From Shouchella rhizosphaerae (GTDB taxonomy: Bacteria; Bacillota; Bacilli; Bacillales; Bacillaceae_D): a stretch of DNA of 64,000 nucleotides. Position numbers and translations under genes: made by a program. The notes beneath the pieces are model-generated. The model saw only the letters and a list, made by a program, of their open reading frames with translations, did not search any database and was not told the origin of the DNA. How positions within the stretch are numbered: position 1 is the first letter of the stretch; each line of letters starts with the position of its first letter. Below, one piece after another: positions 1-9,195 of this stretch. The DNA lies in the NCBI RefSeq assembly GCF_900142675.1, contig NZ_FRBS01000001.1, positions 248,001-312,000 of the forward strand. Reading direction: 5' to 3'.

Positions 1-1
1 C

Positions 2-1066
2 TTACGTTCTCGTTTAATCAAGCAAGCCAAGGAGACACTAACGGACGACATGCTTACGCCAGCCACGGATATAGACCTCGTTGCAGAAGTGGAGGATGTA
101 ACCGTTCAAGTGATTGGCGAGTTGCAGGCACTTGCCCCGTTTGGCGTTGCCAACCGTAAACCGATTGTACTTGTTGAGGGTGCGCATATTTCCGATATGC
201 GCCGGATTGGCAGCAACCAAAACCATTTAAAAATCCAATTTACTGGCGCCCAAAAGCCGCTTGACGGAATTGCCTTTAGAATGGGGCATTTGTTTGAAGA
301 GATCACGCCACATGCAAAGTTATCTGCCATCGGAACGGTATCGTTGAATGAATGGAACGGAAAAGTAAAGCCACAACTTATTATTGACGATCTTGCCGTA
401 TTGGAGTGGCAACTATTTGATTGGCGCAGCATCCAGCCAAACCGTTTAAACAGCCGGTTGCTTGACTTGCCTCGTGAAAAACTCGTCGCTATTTCCTTTC
501 AAGAAGGGACAAAAGAAAGACTTGGGTTGGACGTACCCGTATATGATTACCGGCAAGCGCCTTCCTTTTTTAAAGCTTACGTCGTGTTGCTCGATTTGCC
601 TAGCAACCGGGTTGAACTGGAAACTCTGTTTTCTAAGAAAGGGGAGCCAAGCCGTGTTTATGTTGTGTTCTCTGAGGAAGAAGAATCGTTTTTTCAAACG
701 AATCCAAACCGCGAGCAGTTCAAATGGTATTATGGTTTTATTAAGAAAAACCAACGCTTTTCACTGAATCAACTCGGCGCGAAGCTCGAAAAGCACAAAG
801 GCTGGTCAGCCCGCACGGTCGAATTTATGACCACTGTATTTTTAGAACTTGGTTTTATCAAGCTTGACGACGGCATCGTTGAAGCAGTAGAAAACCCTGA
901 AAAAAAAGCGTTGACTGCATCGCCGACCTACCAAGCCAAGCAGGAAAAAGCATGGCTTGAGAATGAATTTGTTTTTGCTTCTTATCAACAGTTAAAAGAA
1001 TGGTTCCAGGCTGCCATCGATGGGAGCGCTGAAACAAAAGAGGAGTCGATCCTAAATGGATTATAA
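2..1066 (+). CDS. recJ: Single-stranded-DNA-specific exonuclease RecJ, C-terminal part (5' end outside window)
   Basis: The reading frame is open from the first bases and codes for about 354 residues, so this is the C-terminal part of a gene whose start lies left of the window. RecJ is a 5'-3' single-strand exonuclease in recombination and mismatch/base-excision repair. The visible part begins after the catalytic DHH domain. It carries the '[11 protein letters not shown]' linker motif and then the OB-fold-like segment ([11 protein letters not shown]... [11 protein letters not shown]), followed by the extra C-terminal domain found in Bacillus RecJ (about 786 aa in B. subtilis, from memory). 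It overlaps apt by 11 bp, so the two are probably co-transcribed, as in B. subtilis. The catalytic residues are not in the window. Confidence 0.93.
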   Translation, partial: LRSRLIKQAKETLTDDMLTPATDIDLVAEVEDVTVQVIGELQALAPFGVANRKPIVLVEGAHISDMRRIGSNQNHLKIQFTGAQKPLDGIAFRMGHLFEEITPHAKLSAIGTVSLNEWNGKVKPQLIIDDLAVLEWQLFDWRSIQPNRLNSRLLDLPREKLVAISFQEGTKERLGLDVPVYDYRQAPSFFKAYVVLLDLPSNRVELETLFSKKGEPSRVYVVFSEEEESFFQTNPNREQFKWYYGFIKKNQRFSLNQLGAKLEKHKGWSARTVEFMTTVFLELGFIKLDDGIVEAVENPEKKALTASPTYQAKQEKAWLENEFVFASYQQLKEWFQAAIDGSAETKEESILNGL

Positions 1067-1571
1067 ACAATATATAACAATTGTCGAAGATTGGCCGCAA
1101 GAGGGCATACGCTTTAAAGACATTACGACGCTGATGCAAAACGGCACAGCCTACAAGCGCGCTGTGGAAGAACTTGCCGTTTATGCAAAAGAAAAACAAG
1201 CAGACGTCATTGTTGGCCCTGAAGCACGTGGCTTTGTTGTTGGTTGCCCAATCGCGACTGAACTTGAAATCGGTTTTGTCCCTGTCAGGAAAAAAGGCAA
1301 ATTGCCTCGGGAAGTCATTGAAGCCAACTATGGTCTTGAATATGGAAAAGACTGTTTAACCATCCATAAAGACAGCATCCAGCCAGGCCAACGCGTCGTC
1401 ATTACCGATGACCTCCTCGCAACAGGGGGTACGATTGAGGCAACGGCTAAAATGGTAGAGCAACTTGGCGGGAAAGTGGTCGGGATTGCCTTCTTGATCG
1501 AATTGGCTTATATAGGCGGCCGCGATAAACTAAAGCAGTACGACTTGTTTTCATTAATGTCTTACGAATAA
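1056..1571 (+). CDS. apt: Adenine phosphoribosyltransferase
   Basis: The 171-aa protein converts adenine and PRPP to AMP in cytosolic purine salvage. The PRPP-binding motif [13 protein letters not shown] is at residues 114-126. The type I fold landmarks 'GPEARGF' (about 54-60) and 'RKKGKLPRE' (about 78-86) are present, and the length matches bacterial Apt (about 170 aa). The start ATG lies inside the recJ 3' end (11-bp overlap), which implies translational coupling. A hairpin terminator follows the stop, so recJ-apt probably ends here and relA is transcribed separately or by read-through. Confidence 0.97.
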   Translation: MDYKQYITIVEDWPQEGIRFKDITTLMQNGTAYKRAVEELAVYAKEKQADVIVGPEARGFVVGCPIATELEIGFVPVRKKGKLPREVIEANYGLEYGKDCLTIHKDSIQPGQRVVITDDLLATGGTIEATAKMVEQLGGKVVGIAFLIELAYIGGRDKLKQYDLFSLMSYE

Positions 1572-1580
1572 ATCGCTTAC

Positions 1581-1615
1581 AGACTGGTTGTGCGAATCGG
1601 CACACCGGTCTTTTT
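1581..1615 (+). terminator. Rho-independent terminator after apt
   Basis: The arms AGACTGGTTGTGC and GCACACCGGTCT pair with one bulge and one G-U, and a T5 run follows. The hairpin sits 10 bp after the apt stop codon. Confidence 0.8.
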
Positions 1616-1702
1616 GCAATTTCTAAGCCGCTCTCCCTTTACAACACTGAACGAGTAGCGGATAATAGAAAGAAAACTTGTCGAATGAGTAAAGGTGATT
1701 TC

Positions 1703-3892
1703 ATGACAATTGATCAGGTGCTCGAAAAAGCGCGTGCGTATTTGACAAAAGATGATATTGTCTTTTTGGAAAAAGCGTACGAGTTTGCTGAAAAGGCACA
1801 CAGTGGTCAGTACCGTAAATCGGGAGAGCCCTATATTTTACACCCAGTCCAAGTAGCTGGCATTATTGTCGGGCTTGAATTAGATCCGAATACGATTGCC
1901 GCCGCTTTTCTTCATGATGTCGTTGAAGATACCGAAGCAACAGTCGACGATTTGGAAGAAGCGTTTAACGAGGAAGTCGCTATGCTAGTTGACGGCGTAA
2001 CAAAATTAAAGAAGTTTAAATATAAATCAAAAGAGGAGCAGCAAGCCGAAAACCACCGGAAAATGCTTATGGCTATGGCGAAAGATATCCGCGTCCTCTT
2101 GATTAAACTGGCAGACCGTCTCCATAATATGCGGACACTTAAATTTATGCCACCGCAGAAGCAGCGGATTACTTCAAACGAAACGTTAGAGATCTTTGCT
2201 CCATTGGCACATCGTCTTGGAATTTCAACGATTAAATGGGAACTGGAAGATACAGCGCTTCGTTATTTGGATCCACAGCAGTATTACCGTATTGTCAATT
2301 TAATGAAACGGAAACGTGCTGAACGGGAAGAGTATTTGACAGAAGTGATGGACAAAATCAAAGTCCAACTTAAAGAAGTGAACGTACAGGCAGAATTGTC
2401 AGGCCGGCCAAAGCATATATACAGCATTTACCGCAAAATGGTGATTCAGCACAAACAATTTAATGAAATTTATGATTTGCTAGCTGTCCGAATTATTGTT
2501 AAAAACATTAAAGACTGTTATGCGGTTCTTGGCGTCATTCATACGTGCTGGCGCCCCATGCCAGGACGCTTTAAAGATTACATTGCCATGCCAAAAGCAA
2601 ATATGTATCAGTCGCTGCATACAACCGTAGTCGGACCGAACGGAGACCCGCTGGAAGTGCAGATCCGTACAGAGGACATGCACCGGGTAGCTGAATATGG
2701 TGTTGCCGCCCATTGGGCGTATAAAGAAGGGAAAACACTCTCAAGCAATCGCTATTCGTTTGAAGATAAATTAACGTGGTTCCGCGATGTGATTGAATCG
2801 CAGACAGACACAAATGACGCCCAAGAGTTTATGGAATCTATGAAAATGGACCTGTTTTCTGATATGGTGTTTGTGTTTACACCAAAAGGAGACGTCATTG
2901 AATTGCCCCGGGGATCGGTTCCTCTTGATTTTGCTTATCGGATCCATAGTGAGATCGGCAACCGTTGTATCGGTGCGAAAGTGAACAGCAAAATGGTCCC
3001 CCTTGACCATGAACTAAAAACGGGTGACATTGTCGAAGTGATGACGTCGAAACACTCATATGGGCCAAGCCATGACTGGTTGAAAATTACTAAGTCGTCA
3101 CATGCTAAAAACAAAATCAAACAGTGGTTCAAAAAAGAGAAACGCGAAGAAAATGTCGTCAAAGGGAAAGAAGCAATCGAAAAAGAAATACGGGCGCTTG
3201 ATTTCGATGTAAAAGACATTTTAACGCAGGAAAATTTACAAGAAGCGATTAGCAAGTTCAGTTTTGCTGGCGAAGAAGATATGTATGCAGCAGTTGGTTA
3301 TGGCGGAATTAGCGCTAAACAAATTGTCAATCGCCTTACTGAAAAACAACGCAAAGCAAAAGACAGCGAGCAGGAGCAACAATCCCTTGATGCAGTGTTA
3401 AATGAAATCCAAACGGTTTCGCCAAACAAGCGGACAAATTCAATTGGCGTGCATGTAAAAGGGGTCGACAATATGCTTATCCGCCTAGCACGATGTTGCA
3501 CGCCAGTGCCAGGAGATGAGATTGTCGGCTACATTACGAAAGGCCGTGGCGTTTCCATTCACCGTGAAGATTGCCCGAATGTCATAGCCGATTCAGATTC
3601 GTCCCGTTTGCTTGAAGTGGAATGGGAAGGAAATGAGCAGCAGGGCAAGTCGTATAATGTCGACATTGAAATTACTGGATTTGACCGCAACGGTCTGTTA
3701 AATGAAGTGTTGCACACATTGACAGAAACGCGCACGCAAATAAATACGATTTCTGGGCGTTCTGACCATAAGCATAAAATGGCGACGATTGAAATGAGCA
3801 TTTCTATTTCCAATATCGCTCATTTGCAAAAAGTGGTCGACAAAATTAAACAGTTAAAAGACATTTACTCTGTGCGGAGGGTAACCCATTAG
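1703..3892 (+). CDS. relA: Bifunctional (p)ppGpp synthetase/hydrolase Rel
   Basis: The long Rel enzyme of the stringent response makes (p)ppGpp from ATP and GTP/GDP and hydrolyses it. I chose ATG 1703 (729 aa) over ATG 1685: an AAAGGTGA ribosome site lies 5 nt upstream of 1703, and '[14 protein letters not shown]' lines up with the B. subtilis N-terminus. Domains in order are the HD hydrolase (H47, HD at 71-72, '[10 protein letters not shown]'), the synthetase with the RxKD-type '[19 protein letters not shown]' loop typical of bifunctional Gram-positive Rel, the TGS domain ('[16 protein letters not shown]'), and the C-terminal zinc-finger-like ('[15 protein letters not shown]') and ACT regions. 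The length is normal (734 aa in B. subtilis). dtd follows after 21 bp, the conserved order. Confidence 0.97.
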   Translation: MTIDQVLEKARAYLTKDDIVFLEKAYEFAEKAHSGQYRKSGEPYILHPVQVAGIIVGLELDPNTIAAAFLHDVVEDTEATVDDLEEAFNEEVAMLVDGVTKLKKFKYKSKEEQQAENHRKMLMAMAKDIRVLLIKLADRLHNMRTLKFMPPQKQRITSNETLEIFAPLAHRLGISTIKWELEDTALRYLDPQQYYRIVNLMKRKRAEREEYLTEVMDKIKVQLKEVNVQAELSGRPKHIYSIYRKMVIQHKQFNEIYDLLAVRIIVKNIKDCYAVLGVIHTCWRPMPGRFKDYIAMPKANMYQSLHTTVVGPNGDPLEVQIRTEDMHRVAEYGVAAHWAYKEGKTLSSNRYSFEDKLTWFRDVIESQTDTNDAQEFMESMKMDLFSDMVFVFTPKGDVIELPRGSVPLDFAYRIHSEIGNRCIGAKVNSKMVPLDHELKTGDIVEVMTSKHSYGPSHDWLKITKSSHAKNKIKQWFKKEKREENVVKGKEAIEKEIRALDFDVKDILTQENLQEAISKFSFAGEEDMYAAVGYGGISAKQIVNRLTEKQRKAKDSEQEQQSLDAVLNEIQTVSPNKRTNSIGVHVKGVDNMLIRLARCCTPVPGDEIVGYITKGRGVSIHREDCPNVIADSDSSRLLEVEWEGNEQQGKSYNVDIEITGFDRNGLLNEVLHTLTETRTQINTISGRSDHKHKMATIEMSISISNIAHLQKVVDKIKQLKDIYSVRRVTH

Positions 3893-3913
3893 AGTCGAGG
3901 CAGGTGAGAAAAA

Positions 3914-4354
3914 GTGCGAGTACTAGTCCAGCGAGCGAAACGGGGCAGTGTTCGAGTCGACCAAAAAACAGTAGGCGACATTGGGCCAGGCCTTGTCCTC
4001 TTAGTTGGAATTCATCAAGAAGATACAGAAGCGGACGTACGTTTTTGTGCGGAAAAAGTAGCCCATTTGCGCATTTTTGAAGACAGCTCTGCCAAAATGA
4101 ATGAATCGGTACTCGATCAAGGCGGTTCCGTCTTATCGATTTCACAATTTACGCTTTATGGAGACTGTAAAAAAGGACGTCGTCCTAATTTCATGCGTGC
4201 TGCTAAGCCTGAAAAGGCAAAGCTGCTTTATGAACGTTTTAACAGCTATTTGCGAGAGCTCGGCCTTGTTGTGGAAACGGGCGAGTTTGGGGCGATGATG
4301 GAAGTAGAGTTAATTAATGATGGGCCGGTAACGATTTTAGTTGAAAGCGAGTAA
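3914..4354 (+). CDS. dtd: D-aminoacyl-tRNA deacylase
   Basis: The 146-aa protein removes D-amino acids mischarged on tRNA. The two DTD active-site motifs are present: '[10 protein letters not shown]' (Ser-Gln-Phe-Thr region) and 'NDGPVTI' near the C-terminus (usually NSGPVT, so the Asp is a small variation). It starts with GTG; an AGGTGAG ribosome site lies about 6 nt upstream. It is placed 21 bp after relA with no terminator between, so the two are very likely one operon. Confidence 0.96.
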   Translation: MRVLVQRAKRGSVRVDQKTVGDIGPGLVLLVGIHQEDTEADVRFCAEKVAHLRIFEDSSAKMNESVLDQGGSVLSISQFTLYGDCKKGRRPNFMRAAKPEKAKLLYERFNSYLRELGLVVETGEFGAMMEVELINDGPVTILVESE

Positions 4355-4474
4355 GCGCTTGTCGTCTTAATCGTGTTGACATCTTCATTTAAGGGGGATC
4401 CGAATAAGACGAGTGTTAACGAGCCGATACTTGCACAAACGAAAATGTATACGAGCGTTTGCAACGATAGTCCG

Positions 4475-4502
4475 GAGCTTGCCAGTTGGCAGGCTCTTTT
4501 TT
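4475..4502 (+). terminator. Terminator downstream of dtd
   Basis: GAGCTTGCC pairs with GGCAGGCTC across an AGTT loop (one G-U), followed by T6. It lies 120 bp after dtd. The stretch between (4355-4474) contains a TTGACA at 4376 but no convincing -10 box and no ORF, so its content is unclear; it may be 3' UTR or a short attenuator-like transcript. Confidence 0.75.
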
Positions 4503-4513
4503 ATAAATGAAGG

Positions 4514-4541
4514 TTGACATGAAGGGAGAAACAAGTACAAT
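4514..4541 (+). promoter_or_regulatory. Sigma-A promoter of the lacI-thuA-thuB unit
   Basis: TTGACA (4514-4519), a 16-bp spacer and TACAAT (4536-4541). It is directly upstream of the operator-like palindrome and the LacI-family gene. Confidence 0.75.
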
Positions 4542-4550
4542 AAAAGTGAA

Positions 4551-4565
4551 ATGAGAACGTTTTCA
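4551..4565 (+). promoter_or_regulatory. LacI/CcpA-type operator (cre-like)
   Basis: ATGAGAACGTTTTCA is a near-palindrome centred on AACGTT and fits the cre consensus with at most one mismatch. It sits 10-24 bp downstream of the -10 box, where a bound repressor would block transcription. It could bind the adjacent LacI-family protein (autoregulation), CcpA, or both. Confidence 0.6.
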
Positions 4566-4581
4566 ATAAAGGAGTGGATCA

Positions 4582-5589
4582 ATGCCCACAATTAAAGATG
4601 TGGCCCTTCGTGCTGGTGTGTCACGGTCAACGGTTTCCCGTGTAATGAACAATCAGCCTTATGTGGATGAGGAAAAACGGAAAGCCGTCAAACAAGCAAT
4701 GAAGGAGCTGGGCTATTTACCGAATTCATCGGCTCAACGCCTTAGGGGAACAGAAACACGGACAATTGCTGTCCTTGTTTCACGAATCGTAAACCCTTTT
4801 TTTAGTGCAATTGTAGACGCGATGGACGAGGTCGCTGCTGAACAGTCGTATAGGCTTATTTTATGCAACACAAGAGGTTCTGCAAACCAAGAGCTCCATT
4901 TCTTGCAGCTTTTGCGAACCAAACAAGTCGATGGCCTTATTCTTGCTTCGCTCGTTAATGATTGGGAAACGATTGCCCCCTATACGGATTATGGGCCCAT
5001 TGTCATTTGCAATGAATATCCACGGCAGTCTGATGGAGTACCAGTAGTGACAATTGACCAGAGTAAAGCGATGTACGAAGCAACTGTCCATTTGTTAAAA
5101 AAAGGTTATAAGCAAATTGCTTATTGCAATCCGATCACAAAAACGGAATCCGATGCCGTTATTTCGCCACTTGCCCAAGATCGTTATTTAGGGTTTTGCC
5201 AGGCAATGGAAGAAGCCAGGATGCACATGTATGGCGAATGTTTGTTTTTGGGACATTCCCTTGAGGACGGCAGAAATATATTCAAACAAATGGTGTGCTT
5301 AGCTAACCGGCCTGATGCCATTTTGACAGGAAGCGATGAAGTGGCAGCTGGAATAATCGCTGAGGCAAAAGCTGCTGGCTGGAAAATCCCTGATGACTTA
5401 GCGATTGTCGGCTTTGACAATCAACCGCATGCTACTTTGATTGAACCCGAGTTGACGACGATTCACCAGCCTGTGCAGGAAATGGGCAGGGCAGCAATGG
5501 AACGTATGCTCGCTTTGTTGCGAAAAGAGAGTCCACCACCGTTAGCGACATATTTGGAGGCGCCGCTGTTGGCGCGGAAATCAACTTAA
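4582..5589 (+). CDS. LacI/GalR-family transcriptional regulator
   Basis: The 335-aa protein has an N-terminal LacI helix-turn-helix at residues 3-23 ('TIKDVALRAGVSRSTVSRVM') and a hinge near 47-57. A periplasmic-binding-protein-like sugar-sensing domain follows, with the usual 'GFDNQPHATLIEPELTTI' segment. A strong GGAG site precedes the ATG. It is the first gene of a unit with a ThuA-like and a Gfo/Idh/MocA protein, so it probably senses a sugar or sugar derivative and controls these two genes through the operator at 4551-4565. The ligand cannot be told from the sequence. Confidence 0.92.
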   Translation: MPTIKDVALRAGVSRSTVSRVMNNQPYVDEEKRKAVKQAMKELGYLPNSSAQRLRGTETRTIAVLVSRIVNPFFSAIVDAMDEVAAEQSYRLILCNTRGSANQELHFLQLLRTKQVDGLILASLVNDWETIAPYTDYGPIVICNEYPRQSDGVPVVTIDQSKAMYEATVHLLKKGYKQIAYCNPITKTESDAVISPLAQDRYLGFCQAMEEARMHMYGECLFLGHSLEDGRNIFKQMVCLANRPDAILTGSDEVAAGIIAEAKAAGWKIPDDLAIVGFDNQPHATLIEPELTTIHQPVQEMGRAAMERMLALLRKESPPPLATYLEAPLLARKST

Positions 5590-5625
5590 CGATTACTGGG
5601 AACGATTCCAGGAAGGGGAAATACA

Positions 5626-6348
5626 ATGAATGTAACCATTTGGAATGAATTTAGGCATGAACAAAAAGATGAAGCTGTGCGCAGCGTTTATCCAGACGGG
5701 ATTCACCAAGTCATTGCTGATTTTTTAGGCAAAGAACATCAAGTTTCAACGGCAACACTAGACGAGCCTGAACATGGTTTGACAGAAGAACTGTTAAACC
5801 AAACCGATGTCCTTGTTTGGTGGGGGCATATTGCTCACCACGAAGTAGCGGATGAAGTAGTCGAACGCGTTCATAAAAGGGTGCTTGAGGGAATGGGCTT
5901 GATTGTCCTTCATTCAGGCCATTTCTCGAAAATATTCAAGAAATTGATGGGGACAGGGTGCGATTTAAAATGGCGTGAGGCGGATGAAAAAGAGCGCCTT
6001 TGGGTTGTGAGCCCAAGCCATCCAATTGCAGAAGGCATTGATGAATATTTTGAACTAGAGAAGGAAGAAATGTATGGCGAGCACTTTGATATTCCGAATC
6101 CAGATGAGATCGTTTTTCTTAGCTGGTTCCAGGGCGGCGAAGTGTTCCGTAGCGGCTGTACATACACGAGAGGAAACGGCAAAATCTTTTATTTTCGTCC
6201 AGGGCATGAAACGTATCCTACCTTTAAAAATCAACATGTCCAACGGGTCATTCAAAATGCCGTTCGCTGGGCAGCACCGACGAAACGGGCATATCCTGCT
6301 TACGGAAACGCCAAGCCTCTTGAGCCTGTTCCAGGGGGAAGCAAATGA
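5626..6348 (+). CDS. ThuA-like protein (trehalose utilisation family)
   Basis: The 240-aa protein has a class I glutamine-amidotransferase-like fold of the ThuA family, visible as '[14 protein letters not shown]' (61-74) and '[20 protein letters not shown]' (91-110). ThuA of rhizobia takes part in trehalose/sucrose catabolism with the oxidoreductase ThuB; many Firmicute members have no proven reaction. The stop overlaps the start of the next gene by 4 bp (ATGA), so the pair is translationally coupled and probably forms one pathway. No signal peptide is seen, so it should be cytosolic. Confidence 0.88.
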   Translation: MNVTIWNEFRHEQKDEAVRSVYPDGIHQVIADFLGKEHQVSTATLDEPEHGLTEELLNQTDVLVWWGHIAHHEVADEVVERVHKRVLEGMGLIVLHSGHFSKIFKKLMGTGCDLKWREADEKERLWVVSPSHPIAEGIDEYFELEKEEMYGEHFDIPNPDEIVFLSWFQGGEVFRSGCTYTRGNGKIFYFRPGHETYPTFKNQHVQRVIQNAVRWAAPTKRAYPAYGNAKPLEPVPGGSK

Positions 6349-7358
6349 TACAATTAAAACTAGGGTTTATTGGCGTCGGCGGCATTGCATCAGGCAGGCA
6401 TATCCCTGCATATTCAAAAATCGAGGGAGTCGAACTTGCTGGCGTTTATGATGTTAATGAGAACAGAGCGAAAGAAGTTGCCGACCAGTTTGCGATTCCT
6501 TTTGTCGCAAAAGAGGCAGCGGAACTGTTCAAACGTGTCGATGCCGTTATTATTTGTACGCCTAACAAGTTTCACCATGAGATGTCCGTTGCCGCACTTG
6601 AAGCTGGTGTCCACGTATTTTGTGAAAAACCGATGGCCATTACGGATGCAGCGTGTGAGGACATGGTCAACGCAGCCGAGAAAGCGAAGCGTGTATTGCA
6701 AGTCGGTTACCATTACCGTTTTAAAAAGGAATCGCAAGCCGCCAAACGTCTAATTGCCTCTGGAGGAATCGGCGACCCTCTAGTCGTGCGTGTCGAAGCG
6801 ATGCGGCGGAGAAAAGTCCCTGGATGGGGCGTGTTCACCAATAAATCCCTTCAAGGCGGAGGGTGTCTAATGGATTACGGTTGCCATTTGTTAGATTTAG
6901 CACTTTGGCTCCTTGATTTCCCAGAAATAGAAAGTGTTCACGGCCAAACGTACGAAATGGTCAGCCGCGATCCTGACCAAGTCAATCAATGGGGATTGTA
7001 CGATGCAACGACCATTGATGTCGAAGACCACGCCACTGCTTATATTAAATTTAAAAACGGCGCGACGATGCTATTTGAAACGTCATGGGCTGCCAATGTT
7101 CCTGAAGACAAAGAAACGTTAAGCATCTCTGGCACCCAAGGTGGCGTAAACGTGTTTCCTTATGCTGTCAACCATGCTTCTCAAGGAATGATGACGACTA
7201 CCGTGGCGGACTGGATTTCCGGAGAAAGCGATGAAGGGCTAGCACAAGCACGGCATTTTGTCGCTGCCTGCACGAGTGGAACAGAACTGATCGTGAAACC
7301 GAATGAGGCCCGCCTCGTTTCAAGCATCATCGAACAAATTTATAAACAGAGTAAGTAA
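6345..7358 (+). CDS. Gfo/Idh/MocA-family NAD(P)-dependent oxidoreductase (ThuB-like)
   Basis: The 337-aa protein has an N-terminal Rossmann fold with the dinucleotide loop '[11 protein letters not shown]' (7-17) and the family signature 'CEKP' (93-96), where the Lys is catalytic. The C-terminal alpha/beta sheet domain includes '[16 protein letters not shown]', whose His is the usual catalytic partner. Family members oxidise or reduce hydroxyls of sugars, inositols and related polyols. With the upstream ThuA-like protein and LacI regulator it suggests a small sugar-oxidation unit that lacks a transporter in this window. The 4-bp overlap with thuA supports co-expression. Confidence 0.92.
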   Translation: MIQLKLGFIGVGGIASGRHIPAYSKIEGVELAGVYDVNENRAKEVADQFAIPFVAKEAAELFKRVDAVIICTPNKFHHEMSVAALEAGVHVFCEKPMAITDAACEDMVNAAEKAKRVLQVGYHYRFKKESQAAKRLIASGGIGDPLVVRVEAMRRRKVPGWGVFTNKSLQGGGCLMDYGCHLLDLALWLLDFPEIESVHGQTYEMVSRDPDQVNQWGLYDATTIDVEDHATAYIKFKNGATMLFETSWAANVPEDKETLSISGTQGGVNVFPYAVNHASQGMMTTTVADWISGESDEGLAQARHFVAACTSGTELIVKPNEARLVSSIIEQIYKQSK

Positions 7359-7415
7359 GCTTCGCTCAATCGGCGAGGGCCCATTCCGGTTGATCGAAAC
7401 CGGCCCCAACTTTCT

Positions 7416-7462
7416 GAAGTCTCCTCCTTTCATCCTTGGATGAAGGGAAGGAGACTTCTTTT
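7416..7462 (+). terminator. Terminator after the thuAB unit
   Basis: A long stem (left arm starts GAAGTCTCCT, right arm ends AGGAGACTTC) with a TT loop between CATCC and GGATG, followed by T4. Confidence 0.85.
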
Positions 7463-7517
7463 GCTTTACGGAGATGCCTCTTTTTGTGGTAATCTAAAGC
7501 AAAAAGGGGGAGAAACG

Positions 7518-8570
7518 GTGGAGCTAGGCAGTACCATGTTCACTTTTTTGCAAGAGCAAATCGACAAAGAACGGCTTCCTGGGGCTGTTATCAGTGTGAT
7601 CCATCGAAACCGCCTGCTTTTCCGGGGCGCGATCGGTTATCGCCAGCTATGGCCAGACAGGCAACCGATGAGCATCAATACGGTTTTTGATTTAGCTTCT
7701 TTAACAAAAGTTGTTTGCACGTTGCCGCTCATTTTACAGTTATGGCAAAGGAAGCGCCTTTCCCTCCATATGCCCGTAGCAGAGGTGCTCCCTCCTTTCG
7801 GCGCTAATGGGAAAGAAAATGTAACCATTTTTCAGTTGCTGACCCATTCAGCAGGGCTTCCTGCCAGCGTTCCCTTTTATAAGGAGGGGCTTAATTATCA
7901 CGAAACGATCGCCCGTGTTTGCCACCAAGCGCCTACGTACACACCTGGAACCCGCGTCGTTTACAGCGATTTAAGTTTTATTGCCCTTGGAGCAATCATC
8001 GAACAAGTAACCGGAAAGAGTTTGCAACGGGTTGCAAACGAATGGATATACACTCCTCTTGGCATGCAGGAAACACAGTTTTGTCCCCGATTTCCTGCTA
8101 CTCGTTACGCAGCAACGGAATGGGATCATTGGTTAGGGCGCCCTAAATGCGGTGAAGTCCATGATGAGAATGCTTTTGCCATGGGGGGCGTCAGTGGCCA
8201 TGCAGGGCTTTTTTCGACAGTGAGTGACATTGAAAAATTTGCTGGTGAAATGCAAACAGCAAACCCTTTGCTATTTGACCCAGACATTCTCCGCTATGCA
8301 CGGCAACATTTTAGCGCTGGTATGGAAGAACCCCGGGGACTCGGCTGGATCATAAAAGGAGCACAGACCAACTCGTCTTGCGGCCGCTTTTTTTCCCCGT
8401 TTTCCTATGGCCATCTTGGTTTTACAGGCACAAGCATATGGTTTGACCCTGTTGCTGAACTTGCGGTCATTTTTTTAACGAACCGTGTCCATTTAGGAAG
8501 AGACAATCATGCGATTCGCCGTATTCGCCCCGCGCTCCATGACTTAATCTATCAATGCCTCTTTTTTTGA
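7518..8570 (+). CDS. Serine beta-lactamase-like hydrolase (class C/PBP4 type)
   Basis: A 350-aa protein of the beta-lactamase/transpeptidase-like (PF00144) family. It has the catalytic SxxK motif 'SLTK' at 61-64, a Tyr motif 'YSD' at 149-151 (YxN replaced by YSD), 'THSAG' at 109-113, and a C-terminal 'GHLGFTG' that stands for the KTG box. I chose GTG 7518 because GGGGGAG ends 5 nt upstream; the frame extends further upstream only into the preceding terminator. No clear signal peptide is visible. Members include esterases, D-aminopeptidases and cell-wall enzymes, so the substrate is open and a role in beta-lactam resistance should not be assumed. Confidence 0.85.
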   Translation: MELGSTMFTFLQEQIDKERLPGAVISVIHRNRLLFRGAIGYRQLWPDRQPMSINTVFDLASLTKVVCTLPLILQLWQRKRLSLHMPVAEVLPPFGANGKENVTIFQLLTHSAGLPASVPFYKEGLNYHETIARVCHQAPTYTPGTRVVYSDLSFIALGAIIEQVTGKSLQRVANEWIYTPLGMQETQFCPRFPATRYAATEWDHWLGRPKCGEVHDENAFAMGGVSGHAGLFSTVSDIEKFAGEMQTANPLLFDPDILRYARQHFSAGMEEPRGLGWIIKGAQTNSSCGRFFSPFSYGHLGFTGTSIWFDPVAELAVIFLTNRVHLGRDNHAIRRIRPALHDLIYQCLFF

Positions 8571-8635
8571 AAATACGTTTAAAACGGCCTTGGAATGGCT
8601 ATCCTAACAAAAACGTTGGGAAAAGGGGCGGTTAC

Positions 8636-8791
8636 ATGCGGACTAGTAGCAACTATCCAGTGCCGTTTTACACGCAATGGGAAAAAGAGATTCCTACCCC
8701 AATAGGAGTCTGGGATCTAGTGAAACCGTTGGAAACAGGTATCGAGCAACATTCCTTACCGATGTATAAAAAACAGCAAAATCGCAATTAA
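8636..8791 (+). CDS. Small hypothetical protein (51 aa)
   Basis: ATG with an AAAAGGGGCGG ribosome site about 8 nt upstream, ending 4 bp before the hisS promoter. The peptide starts 'MRTSSNYPVPFYTQWEKE', is soluble-looking and rich in Pro and Trp/Tyr, and has no motif I recognise. It lies between the beta-lactamase-like gene (66 bp upstream) and the T-box leader. Coding is plausible from the ribosome site and residue composition, but length alone gives little proof. Confidence 0.4.
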   Translation: MRTSSNYPVPFYTQWEKEIPTPIGVWDLVKPLETGIEQHSLPMYKKQQNRN

Positions 8792-8794
8792 CGG

Positions 8795-8823
8795 TTGACA
8801 CCGGTCTGTGTAATTCGTATAGT
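8795..8823 (+). promoter_or_regulatory. Sigma-A promoter of the hisS-aspS operon
   Basis: TTGACA (8795-8800), a 17-bp spacer and TATAGT (8818-8823). It is the only good promoter between the small ORF and hisS and would give a leader of about 365 nt. Confidence 0.7.
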
Positions 8824-8829
8824 TATAAA

Positions 8830-9174
8830 CATCTTAGAGTTATTGTTGAAGCATATAAGCGCACAAAAAAGGCGGCATCAAACGCCTGCCGTTTTGTTAC
8901 CATCACAACTGAAAAATGGAATAAAACCAATGATAAGGCATAGTAGTTAAGGGCAATAGATGCAAAGAGAGGGCCGCCTAGGCTGAAAGCGGCCTCTTCT
9001 ACCGTAACGAATGAACACCTTTGAGGATTCTTTCTGAACAACCACTGGTTTAGTAGGAAAGGGCGTAGCTGGCGTTAACAGACAAAAGTGGGGGCTTTAT
9101 GCCTCAATTTGGGTGGTACCACGGGATATGCTCCCGTCCCAGATGATCCGATCATCTGGGACGGGAGTTTTTTT
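8830..9174 (+). promoter_or_regulatory. T-box leader of hisS-aspS
   Basis: The conserved T-box sequence GGGTGGTACCACGG is at 9111-9124 and is followed by a strong terminator (CTCCCGTCCC... GGGACGGGAG, 9131-9167, then T7). Upstream are an AGTAG element (about 8940), an AGAGA bulge (about 8977), a GC-rich distal stem-loop (GGCCGC/GCGGCC) and a specifier-loop region near 9007-9020. CAC (His) at 9016-9018 is the best specifier candidate given the operon, but I could not fix the stem register. An additional hairpin (8870-8891) lies in the 5' part of the leader. Uncharged tRNA binding should allow read-through into hisS-aspS. Confidence 0.9.
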
Positions 9175-9195
9175 ATGGAAAAGGAGAGATGAGAG

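Noticed and set aside
1685-1702. Upstream ATG for relA
   Set aside because: It has no good ribosome site and lies before the AAAGGTGA that serves ATG 1703; family alignment also favours 1703.
7440-7517. Longer N-terminus for the beta-lactamase-like protein
   Set aside because: The added residues are read from the preceding terminator stem and have no ribosome site.
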